A stretch of DNA of 19,459 bases from the NCBI GenBank assembly GCA_027451305.1, contig DAIDJQ010000087.1, forward strand, positions 1 through 19,459, written 5' to 3'. Both the position numbers and the translations under genes were made by a program. Positions 12,637 to 19,459 of the stretch are shown one piece after another. The notes under the pieces are model-generated. The model was not told the origin of the DNA. It did not search any database and saw only the letters and a program-made list of their open reading frames with translations. How positions within the stretch are numbered: the first letter of the stretch is position 1; each line of letters opens with the position of its first letter. The DNA is from Cellulomonas sp. GTDB lineage: Bacteria > Actinomycetota > Actinomycetes > Actinomycetales > Cellulomonadaceae.

Positions 12637-14064
12637 ATGACCGAACAGGACATCACCGTCCAGGCGGCCGACGCCTCGCCGTCGCTGCGCGCCTTGGTCT
12701 CGACCCGGATCGGCATCCTCGCCTTGGCTCTGCTGACGATCGAGGCGATCGCTGGCATGCAGGCCTCCGTGACCGCCACGGTGACACCACTGATGGCCGC
12801 CGACTTCGACGCGCAACGCTTCTACGGGTTCGTCGAAGGTGCGCCCCTGGCGGCGACCTTCTTGACGATGCCGTTGGGCTCACGCCTCCTCGGCCGCCTG
12901 CCCGCGGGTCGACTGCTCGGCATCTTCACCGTGGTGACCGTCATCGGCGGCGTCATCTCAGCACTGGCACCCGACGTGGCAGTCTTCGCAACCGGCAGGG
13001 TGGTCAGCGGCCTGGCGGCCGGCGCCCTCGCCACCGTCTCCATGTCGGCACTGATCACCGCCATGCCCCGCCAGTGGCGACAGATGGTGCTGGCCGGTTA
13101 CTCCGCGATGTGGGTCATCACCTCACTGATCGGCCCCGCCTACGCCGCCTGGATCTCCGGCACCGTCGGCTGGCGCTGGTCCCTGGTCGCCTACCTGCCG
13201 ATCCTCGTCCTGGCACGCCTCGTCGTCGCCCACCAACTACCACGCCATCCGGTCGGTCGCCCCGACGACAGCTTCGGATTCCGCGGCGCCGTCGTGCTGG
13301 CAGCCGCCGTGGCGGTCACGACACTGACCGCACTGCTGCCCACGCCCTGGAGCGTTCTCATCGCCCTGGTCGCGCTCATCGTCGGCGTCCTGGCAGCAGC
13401 TCCGATGCTTCCGGCTGGCGTGCTGCGCGCCCAACCCGGCCGACCAGCCGCCATCGCCGTGCTGGGCCTGCTGACCGGCGCCTACTTCGGCGCCAGCGCC
13501 GTCGTGACGATCCTCGCCCACGACCTGCTGCACTTCACCGTCGGCCAGATCGGTGTGCTCCTGCTCGCGGGCGGACTGGGCTGGGCCGTCACCGGCGTCT
13601 TCACCGCACGCTGGCCCGCCACCGGCCCCACCTACCGGCGCCGCGGCCTGCTCGGGATCACCCTGCTGGTCGTCGGCCTGATCACCATGTGGAGCGCCGT
13701 CGCGATCCACGCCAGCATCCCCGGCCTCTACATCGCCGGATGGACAGTGACCGGCGTCGGCATGGGACTGATCTACCTCGACACCATCAACACCATCGTC
13801 GAGGACCCCCCCACCCCCGACGGCATCTCACCCGTCGCCGCAGGCTCAGCCACCGTCGTCGTCGAACAGTCAGCCACCGCACTGGCCGGCACCGCCGTCG
13901 CCACCGCCGTCGCAGCGCTGATCACCAGCCACGCGGCCCCCGGCATCACCGCCAGTCCGCTCCTCTTCCTGATCGCCGCCGCCCTACTCATCGCCATCGC
14001 CCTCACCAGAGCCATCAGACCGCCAACCTCCGGCGCCAAACAACCCTCAGGCCCATCCGGATGA
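12637..14064 (+). CDS. MFS transporter, probable exporter of the modified peptide
   Basis: An integral membrane protein of 475 residues with 12 to 14 hydrophobic helices, in the size range of drug-efflux members of the major facilitator superfamily. The N-terminal half contains FVEGAPLAATFLTMPLGSRL and then LLGRLPAGRLLGIF, which fits the basic loop between helices 2 and 3, and GRVVSGLAAGALATVSMSA, which fits helix 4. WISGTVGWRWSLVAYLPIL fits the motif-C to helix 6 region of exporters. The C-terminal half starts near RAQPGRPAAIAVLGLL. It begins nine bases after the YcaO stop with GGGAG upstream, so the two are one operon. Export or self-immunity for the peptide product is the likely job (inference); homologous transporters exist for many unrelated substrates. 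Confidence 0.85.
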   Translation: MTEQDITVQAADASPSLRALVSTRIGILALALLTIEAIAGMQASVTATVTPLMAADFDAQRFYGFVEGAPLAATFLTMPLGSRLLGRLPAGRLLGIFTVVTVIGGVISALAPDVAVFATGRVVSGLAAGALATVSMSALITAMPRQWRQMVLAGYSAMWVITSLIGPAYAAWISGTVGWRWSLVAYLPILVLARLVVAHQLPRHPVGRPDDSFGFRGAVVLAAAVAVTTLTALLPTPWSVLIALVALIVGVLAAAPMLPAGVLRAQPGRPAAIAVLGLLTGAYFGASAVVTILAHDLLHFTVGQIGVLLLAGGLGWAVTGVFTARWPATGPTYRRRGLLGITLLVVGLITMWSAVAIHASIPGLYIAGWTVTGVGMGLIYLDTINTIVEDPPTPDGISPVAAGSATVVVEQSATALAGTAVATAVAALITSHAAPGITASPLLFLIAAALLIAIALTRAIRPPTSGAKQPSGPSG

Positions 14065-14121
14065 CCCGGTCAGCTCCGTCAGCTCCGCCAGTCGCGGCCG
14101 TACCGCACGCGGGGCCAGAGG

Positions 14122-14127
14122 TACAGT
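14122..14127 (+). promoter_or_regulatory. candidate -10 element of the antitoxin-toxin promoter
   Basis: TACAGT fits TANNNT and lies 36 bases before the ATG at 14163, in the 98-base gap after the MFS gene. It suggests that the two-gene module has its own promoter. No -35 is clear. Confidence 0.35.
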
Positions 14128-14162
14128 CGACGGGTCAGTCCGTCAAGAGCGGGGGTGGGGTC

Positions 14163-14363
14163 ATGGCGGCGGTGCAGACGGTGTCGCAGGCTCGGGTGCG
14201 TCGTCAGGTGGCCGCGATGTTGGCCGGCCAGCGGATGGCCGGCGCCGAACCCTCTGCGGCGGACCTGGAGATCGCCCGTCGGCACGCAGCCGGGCAGATC
14301 AGTGCCGAGCAGGCGGTCGCCGAAGCGATCGCGGCCGCCCGGGCCAGCGTGCCCCACTCCTGA
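14163..14363 (+). CDS. VbhA-like antitoxin, partner of the Fic protein
   Basis: A small all-helical protein of 66 residues. Its order of segments matches VbhA-type antitoxins: RVRRQVAAMLAGQRMAG, then AADLEIARRHAAGQISAEQA and VAEAIAAARA. Such proteins place an inhibitory helix with the motif [ST]xxxE[GN] against the ATP pocket of the Fic enzyme. At the aligned place here I read Gly22-Gln-Arg-Met-Ala26-Gly27, so both the Ser/Thr and the inhibitory Glu appear to be replaced. The nearby Glu29 might take over that role, or inhibition may differ. The start is ATG 14163 with GGGGGTGGGG upstream. The Fic gene follows 18 bases later, the standard antitoxin-first order. Confidence 0.75.
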   Translation: MAAVQTVSQARVRRQVAAMLAGQRMAGAEPSAADLEIARRHAAGQISAEQAVAEAIAAARASVPHS

Positions 14364-14381
14364 CCAACCATCGGGTGTGCG

Positions 14382-15161
14382 GTGCCTGACCACTACACGT
14401 ACCCGGGCACCGAGGTCCTGGTCAACCGGCTCGGCCTGAGCGATCCGGTCGAGTGGAAGGCCGTCGAGACCGCGGCGATCGGCCAGCGCATGATCGAACT
14501 GGCCCGCACCCCGGTGACCGGCGCGTTCGACCTGGCTCACCTGCAAGAGATCCACCGGCGGCTGACGCTGGACCTCTACGACTGGGGCGGTCGGCTGCGG
14601 GACACCGACACCGGCCCCGGCGGCACGCCGATCGCCCACTGCCGGCCCGCGTTCATCCCCGCCGAAGCCCACCGCATCTTCACTGCCCTGGCCGACACGA
14701 ACCAGTTGCGCGGACGCGACGCCGACGCCTTCTCCTCAGGGTTGGCCTGGGTGTGGGGCGAGACCACCGTGCTGCACCCGTTCCGGGACGTGAACACCCG
14801 CAGCCAGTTCGTGTTCTACAACCAGCTCGCCGAACACGCCGGCTGGGTCATCGACTGGACCCGGATCGACCCCGACCTGTTCGCCCACGCCCGCACCATC
14901 GCCATCGTGCGCGACGCGACCGGCATCGACGCCCTCCTGCGCCCCGCCCTGCTCCGGCTCGACCAAGCCACCCGACAGGACGAGCTGCGCGACAGACTCA
15001 CCCAAGCCAGCGCCTCCTTCACCGTCCCACGCCCACCACGCACCCGCCGCCAACTTGACGCTGCACTCGCCGCCGCCCTCCAGCAACGCAGCCGCACCCT
15101 GAGTGCGCCACCACCGCCCACCACCAGCCAACAGCCACCAGGCCGCTCGATCGGCCTGTAG
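14382..15161 (+). CDS. Fic/DOC-family protein (probable AMP-transferase toxin)
   Basis: A protein of 259 residues with a Fic domain. Fic enzymes usually move AMP from ATP onto a hydroxyl of a target protein; VbhT-type members act on topoisomerases. The domain runs from about residue 25 to 195: an N-terminal helical part (HLQEIHRRLTLDLYDWGGRL), a flap region (RPAFIPAEAHRIF) and the active-site loop HPFRDVNTRSQF at 132-143. The catalytic His132, Phe134, Asp136, Asn138 and Arg140 are kept, but the two Gly of HxFx[DE]GNGRxxR are Val137 and Thr139, and the last Arg is Phe143. I have seen this variant in other actinobacterial Fic proteins, so it need not be inactive. The tail after residue 200 is Pro-, Arg- and Thr-rich and probably disordered. 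The start is GTG 14382; the ribosome binding site is weak, consistent with coupling to the antitoxin. Confidence 0.85.
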   Translation: MPDHYTYPGTEVLVNRLGLSDPVEWKAVETAAIGQRMIELARTPVTGAFDLAHLQEIHRRLTLDLYDWGGRLRDTDTGPGGTPIAHCRPAFIPAEAHRIFTALADTNQLRGRDADAFSSGLAWVWGETTVLHPFRDVNTRSQFVFYNQLAEHAGWVIDWTRIDPDLFAHARTIAIVRDATGIDALLRPALLRLDQATRQDELRDRLTQASASFTVPRPPRTRRQLDAALAAALQQRSRTLSAPPPPTTSQQPPGRSIGL

Positions 15162-15281
15162 CCAGCCATCCGGTTGTCCACCCCTCGCTCTGTCCGGTCA
15201 CGCCCCGGGGTCGGCCCGCTCGCACGTCAAGGCTCATCCACCGGCGCCCCGCCGAGACACCGGCACCGGGCGCATTTACCA

Positions 15282-16514
15282 CTAGCCGGGGAACCGGCAC
15301 GTGACGTCGCGCACCTCCACCGCGCGGCGGAGGTCCTCCGGGAGCCGGTACCTGTCACGACCCACGGACAGGACGGCGCCCGTCTCGGGGTGCGTCAGCA
15401 CCCGCAGGAACGACGGCGCCTTGGCCGCCAGCAGCCCGGCCGTCTCGAGGTCGATCGGTCCGACACCCTCGAGCGTGGCCGGCTCGTCCGATCGGCCCAG
15501 GAGGCTCAGCACGGGGACGGTGAGCACCACCTCGGCGCGCACCCCGGCCACCCACGCGGGCAGGCCGCAGGCGTCGTGGTCCGCGGCGGCGGACCTGACG
15601 TCCTCGTCGGCCGCCGGGCCTCGTTCGCGTGAATCGCCGAGGTGGGCGTCCGGGGCGGGAGTGGTCGCGGTCACGGCGCCCGGAACCAGGAGCAGGTCGA
15701 CGAGGACGTCGGCGCGGACCTGCTGGCGGTTGCGGGGCTCGTCGGGCCCCTCGACCGCGGCGGCGACCTGGTCCAGGCGGGCGTCGATCGCCCTCGCCTG
15801 GGCGGCCGGGATGAGCGCCGTCAGCCAGCACAGGTCCTCGTCCGCCGGGCTGACGTCGACCCGCCGGTCGGCCAGGTTGGCCCGGCGCTGCTCGTCGCTG
15901 CGCGGCACGTGCCGCTCGCGCCAGCCGCGGGCGCAGGCGCGCAGCTGCGGGGCCGTCATCCGCTCGGCCCGGGCCGCCAGGAACTGGTCGGCGCGGGCCA
16001 GGACCTCCGCATCCACCACGGCCCGGAAGACGTCCAGCACGACGTCGACGTGCCAGGCGGAGACGCCGCCGCGTCGGTGCGCCTCGGAGAGCTGGGGCAG
16101 TGCCTCGAGCCGCGTGAGACGGGCCAGGCGCCGGGCCAGCGTGGCCTCGGGAAGCCTCAGCGCCACCGCCAGCTCCGCCAGCATGCCGCGCGCGCCCCAC
16201 CGGCGCCGGTCGCGCTCGTCGCGGTCCCCGGACCGGCGCGCCAGCTCGGCCGCACCCCACAGGTAGCAGGTGACCAGCCGCGCATCGGCGCGGGCCTGCG
16301 CAGCGGTCGCGGTCCGGGTGTCGAACGCCACCTGGGCCACCTCGCCGAGCAACGGGTCGCACCACTCGTCGACGACGAGGTCGCCGAAGCGCGTCAGGAG
16401 CGCGGTCACCGCGGTGCCGTCCGCGGCGGCGACCGCAGGTGGCGGGACAGGTTCGCCGGTGGGCAGCGGGACACCCGTGACGTCCCACCCGGACCCGACC
16501 AGCACCTCCCGCAT
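15282..16514 (-). pseudogene. DUF222 / HNH endonuclease, truncated before the HNH motif
   Basis: About 410 residues of a DUF222-HNH protein, an abundant, often repeated actinobacterial family. DUF222-type features are QLSEAHRRGGVSAWHVDVVL, AERMTAPQLRACARGWRE and SPADEDLCWLTALIPAAQAR with AIDARLDQVA. The C-terminal part reads LSVGRDRYRLPEDLRRAVEV and then RDVTCRFPG followed at once by TAG. In complete members CRFPG continues into the nuclease site (a Cys, then DHxxxW, then an NL..LC..HH block), roughly 50 to 100 more residues. All catalytic residues are therefore missing and the protein should be inactive as a nuclease. ATG at 16514 has GGAG seven bases upstream; ATG 16556 is an alternative. 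The break coincides with the edge of the accessory block. Confidence 0.8.
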
Positions 16515-16665
16515 GCCCCAACTCCACCACCGACCACTGACATCGCCGCAGGTCATGCCAGCAGCCCACCCACCGCGAGGGTGGCGACGGCGCGTGCTGA
16601 GCGCGTGGCCGCACGCCGCTGCCGGTGGTGGCCGAGCCCCCGCGCCCCCCCGCTCCCGGTGACGG

Positions 16666-17487
16666 TCAGGCGCCGGCGCCCCCGCGCCGTTCCTGCTCCT
16701 GCCTCCGGCGCGGCTCGGCGTCGTCGCCGGGCGCCTCGGCGCCGTCCAGGCGCGCCGACGCGGCGCTCATCGCCCGGCGGGCGAGCCGGTCGACCTCCCG
16801 CAGCGCGGCGGAGCGCTGGTCCGACTGCCAGAGGTTGACCGCACCGCCCTCGTCCTGCGCGGCCAGGTCGACGATGGCGCGCAGCCGCGCGGCCTGCTGC
16901 AGCACACGGACGCGCTGGGGCGATCCGGCGAGCTCCCGGGGGAGGCGTGCCGTCGGCAGCGCGCCGTCGCGGATGGCGACGATGCGTTCGGCCGCGTCGG
17001 GCCGCCACCGGGCCACGTCGAGCTGCACCAGCGCCTGCGTCGCGAGGACGAGGCCCTCGCGCAGGCCGCGCTCGGCGTCGTCCAGCGACCCGATCGCCGC
17101 CTGGAACGCGGTGCGCCAGTCCTCGACCTCCCGTGTGTGCCACACCACGGTGGCGCCGGGTTCCAGCGCCGACCCGAACCGGTGGATCTCCGGCACGATC
17201 GCGAGGTCGGCGCCCCCGGCGTCGTCGTGCACCAGGACGCACTCGCCGGCGGCGGTGGCGCCGCGAGGACCCACGAGGGGGTCGCCCGGGGCGGGCAGCA
17301 CGGCGGTGACCGAGCCGCGGCCGCCCAGGCCGGCGAGGAGCGCTCCGAGGCCGTCGTAGCGCCCACCCGCGACGCCGTGCGGCTCGTCGTCGCCGACGAC
17401 GCGTGCGACGTCGGGGGCGCCGGCCTGCAGCCACAGGGCCAGGATCACCGAGCGCGGCAGGTCGAGGGAGGTGGGCACGCCCTCCAC
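16666..17487 (-). CDS. conserved hypothetical actinobacterial protein next to parC
   Basis: A soluble protein of 273 residues. The N-terminal half begins SLDLPRSVILALWLQAGAPD and contains HGVAGGRYDGLGALLAGLGG, TAVLPAPGDPLVGPRG, then ECVLVHDD and WHTREVEDWRTAF. The second half is helical and charged (RLPRELAGSPQRVRVLQQAA; SDQRSAALREVDRLARRAMS) and ends in an acidic and basic tail (GDDAEPRRRQEQERRG). No catalytic motif or named domain is recognised. GTG at 17487 is taken as the start; GTG 17478 is possible. It begins 46 bases after the stop of the topoisomerase gene on the same strand, so the two are probably co-transcribed. Proteins of this kind occur beside parC in Micrococcales, to my recollection. 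Confidence 0.6.
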   Translation of the reverse strand: MEGVPTSLDLPRSVILALWLQAGAPDVARVVGDDEPHGVAGGRYDGLGALLAGLGGRGSVTAVLPAPGDPLVGPRGATAAGECVLVHDDAGGADLAIVPEIHRFGSALEPGATVVWHTREVEDWRTAFQAAIGSLDDAERGLREGLVLATQALVQLDVARWRPDAAERIVAIRDGALPTARLPRELAGSPQRVRVLQQAARLRAIVDLAAQDEGGAVNLWQSDQRSAALREVDRLARRAMSAASARLDGAEAPGDDAEPRRRQEQERRGGAGA

Positions 17488-17533
17488 GGTACGTGGCGCG
17501 TCGCGAGGGGAGCGAACGGGTCCGCGGGGCGCG

Positions 17534-19459
17534 TCAGCCGACCGCGTGCACCGGTGCCGGCAGCGGTGCGCCCGACATGTCCCGTCGCTGGTCCACCTCG
17601 GGGAGCGCGATCGCCTGGCCGCCGGACCCGACGGCGCGTGCCGGTGCCGGCCCCACCCAGGCGAGGATCACCGCGTCCTCGCCCTTGAGGAATCGATGCG
17701 CCCGCACCCCGCCGGTGGCGCGGCCCTTGCCCGGGTAGGCCGCCAGCGGCGTCACCTTCACGGTGCCGGCCTGGGTCCCGGGCAGCGCCGACGACGAGCC
17801 CGCGACGGTGACGACGAGCGCGTCGTCCGCCGCCTGCGGCACCACGTGGAAGGCCACCACGACCGCCCCCGGCGCCAGCTTGATCCCTGCCATGCCGCCG
17901 GCGGGCCGGCCCTGCGGCCGCACCGTCGCGGCAGGGAAATGGAGCAGCGAGGCGTCGGACGCGACGAAGACCAGCTCGTCGTCGTCGCCCGCCGCCGCGG
18001 CGCCCACCACCTCGTCGCCGTCCCGCAGCGCGACGACCTCCCAGGCGTCCCGGTTGCCGGGCACGTCCCCGGGGGCGACCCGCTTGACCGTGCCCTGCGC
18101 CGTGCCGAGCGCCAGCGGGGGAGCCGCCGGGTCGAGCGACGCCAGGGCGACGGCGCGCTCACCGCGCTCGAGCTGCACCACCTCGCCCACGGGCACGCCT
18201 CCGGACAGGGACGGTGCGCCGTCGGTGGGCGGCAGCCCGGGCAGGTCGAGCACGGAGAGCCGCAGCACGCGGCCGCGCGACGTCACGAGGCCCACGTCGG
18301 CGCGCGCGCTGGTCGTCACGGCTCCCGCCAGCGCGTCGTGCCGGTGCCGGGCGCCGTCGCGCACCACCGGCTCGTCGGACGCCGTGCGCGCGAGCAGGCC
18401 GGTGGCCGAGAGCAGCACGTGGCACGGCGTGTCGGCGATCTCGAGCGGCGCGGCAGCCGCGCCCGAGCGCGTCGGGGCGGCGGCCGCGGTGGCGGTGCCC
18501 CCCGCCGACTCCAGGAGGATGGTGCGGCGCGGCGTGCCGTAGGCGGCCGCCACCTGGGCCATCTCCTCGGACACCGTGGTGCGCAGCAGGTGGTCGTCGG
18601 CCAGCAGCGCCTCGAGCGCGGCGATCTCGGCGAGCAGCTCGGCCTGCTCGCGCTCGAGCTCGATCTTGGAGAACCGCGTGAGGCGCCGCAGCCGCAGCTC
18701 GAGGATGTACTCCGCCTGCACCTGGGACAGGTCGAACACCTGCATGAGGCGGGCGCGGGCGCCCTCGGCGTCGTCCGACGTGCGGATGACCTGGATCACC
18801 TCGTCGATGTCGAGGATCGCGACGAGCAGGCCCTCGACGAGGTGCAGCCGTTCGCGGCGCCGCGCGAGGCGGAAGGCCGACCGGCGGCGCACCACGGTGA
18901 GCCGGTGGTCCACCCACACGGCCAGCAGCTCGCGCAGGCCCAGCGTGCGCGGCTGGCCGTCGACGAGCGCGACGTTGTTCATCGCGAAGGAGTCCTCGAG
19001 CGGCGTCGCCCGGTACAGCTGCTCGAGCACCGCCTCGGGGTCGAACCCCGACTTCACCTCGACGATGATCCGCAGCCCGTGCGTGCCGTCCGTGAGGTCG
19101 ACCGCGTCCGAGATCCCCGAGATCTTCTTCGCCTTGACGCCCTCGGAGATCTTCTCGATGACCTTCTCGGGCCCGACGCCGAACGGCAGCTCCGTGACGA
19201 CGATGCCCTTGCGCTTGGCCGTGACGTTCTCGATGCGGGCCGTCGCGCGCGTCCGGAACTGGCCGCGCCCGGTGCGGTAGGCCTCGCGCACACCCTCGAG
19301 CCCGACGATCTTGCCGCCGCCCGGCAGGTCCGGCCCGGGGACGAACCGCATGAGGTCCTCGAGCGTCGCGTCCGGGTGCATGACGAGGTGGCGCGCGGCC
19401 GAGACGACCTCGACGAGGTTGTGCGGCGCCATGTTGGTCGCCATGCCCACGGCGATGCC
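17534..19459 (-). CDS. parC: type II DNA topoisomerase subunit A, ParC-like (partial, N-terminus outside window)
   Basis: The last 641 residues of a topoisomerase A subunit, which with its ATPase partner breaks and rejoins both DNA strands to relax or decatenate DNA. The right edge enters in the breakage-rejoining domain at GIAVGMATNMAPHNL, just after where the catalytic Tyr lies. Next come FVPGPDLPGGGKIVG and the tower-type VTELPFGVGPEKVIEKI. The long coiled coil has the QVQAEYILELRLRRLTRFSK and IELEREQAELLAEIAALEAL stretches. The C-terminal beta-pinwheel has repeated blade motifs such as DVGLVTSRGRVLRL, ALGTAQGTVKRV, LVFVASDASLLHF and RATGGVRAHRFL. I see no GyrA box (QRRGGRG type), which favours ParC or a second gyrase-like paralogue over gyrA. 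It is a core gene and anchors the right block as host chromosome. Confidence 0.85.
   Translation of the reverse strand, partial: GIAVGMATNMAPHNLVEVVSAARHLVMHPDATLEDLMRFVPGPDLPGGGKIVGLEGVREAYRTGRGQFRTRATARIENVTAKRKGIVVTELPFGVGPEKVIEKISEGVKAKKISGISDAVDLTDGTHGLRIIVEVKSGFDPEAVLEQLYRATPLEDSFAMNNVALVDGQPRTLGLRELLAVWVDHRLTVVRRRSAFRLARRRERLHLVEGLLVAILDIDEVIQVIRTSDDAEGARARLMQVFDLSQVQAEYILELRLRRLTRFSKIELEREQAELLAEIAALEALLADDHLLRTTVSEEMAQVAAAYGTPRRTILLESAGGTATAAAAPTRSGAAAAPLEIADTPCHVLLSATGLLARTASDEPVVRDGARHRHDALAGAVTTSARADVGLVTSRGRVLRLSVLDLPGLPPTDGAPSLSGGVPVGEVVQLERGERAVALASLDPAAPPLALGTAQGTVKRVAPGDVPGNRDAWEVVALRDGDEVVGAAAAGDDDELVFVASDASLLHFPAATVRPQGRPAGGMAGIKLAPGAVVVAFHVVPQAADDALVVTVAGSSSALPGTQAGTVKVTPLAAYPGKGRATGGVRAHRFLKGEDAVILAWVGPAPARAVGSGGQAIALPEVDQRRDMSGAPLPAPVHAVG

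Larger units (their letters stand above)
1430..15281. mobile_element. actinobacterial accessory block, probably plasmid- or ICE-derived
   Basis: This stretch carries a MobF relaxase, an extra Lsr2, an antitoxin-Fic pair and cargo (secreted trio, candidate RiPP locus). On the right it ends inside a host HNH-endonuclease gene that stops at CRFPG; on the left it abuts unrelated acidobacterial sequence. No integrase, terminal repeat or replication gene is seen, and I found no matching direct repeat at the two ends, so the limits are approximate and one or both may be assembly joins. Confidence 0.45.

Noticed and set aside
13074..14162. Long open frame running through the MFS gene into the antitoxin frame
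   Set aside because: The part before 14163 is Arg- and His-rich shadow sequence of the transporter; only the last 66 residues are a gene.
1..19459. CRISPR arrays, tRNA and rRNA genes, insertion sequences
   Set aside because: I looked for regularly spaced repeats, cloverleaf-like segments and transposase motifs and saw none.

Overview
The window reads as three blocks of different origin. Positions 1 to about 1.4 kb look acidobacterial: the tail of a TonB-dependent receptor, a small membrane protein, and the C-terminal end of a zinc-type quinone oxidoreductase that is cut off at its N-terminus. From about 1.43 kb to 15.28 kb is a GC-rich actinobacterial accessory region, probably conjugative or plasmid-derived. 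From 15.28 kb to the end is what looks like actinobacterial chromosome, most like Micrococcales (inference from a DUF222/HNH protein, a conserved hypothetical and a ParC-type topoisomerase subunit). The join near 1.4 kb is abrupt and may be an assembly artefact. The join at 15.28 kb cuts a host HNH-endonuclease gene just before its catalytic domain.

Layout of the accessory block: an HTH-ended actinobacterial protein (1460-2170); a secreted trio of matrixin-like zinc protease, exported protein and lipoprotein (2842-4481); a large MobF relaxase-helicase (4901-8338); a convergent Lsr2 nucleoid protein (8679-9011); an overlapping minus-strand pair of unknown small proteins (9215-9930) with two related micro-ORFs nearby; a compact candidate RiPP locus (10326-14064); and a VbhA-like antitoxin plus Fic protein (14163-15161).

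The most interesting part is the RiPP locus. A 34-residue ORF (10326-10430) with a very strong ribosome binding site is followed by a 16-bp-stem hairpin, a 702-residue fused E1-like/YcaO cyclodehydratase and an MFS exporter. The putative peptide has no Cys or Ser, only three closely spaced Thr near its C-terminus, and no dehydrogenase is encoded nearby. This points to a minimal YcaO-modified peptide system whose product cannot be named from sequence.

Four copies of a GGACGTCC-centred palindrome occur as two pairs, one upstream of the secreted protease trio and one upstream of the RiPP locus, with 34 and 37 bp between centres. They suggest that both loci answer to one regulator, which is not obvious in this window. 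The relaxase, Lsr2 and Fic/VbhA-type module are typical passengers of conjugative elements. No integrase, replication initiator or type IV secretion gene is visible here, so the ends and the transfer class of the element remain unresolved.
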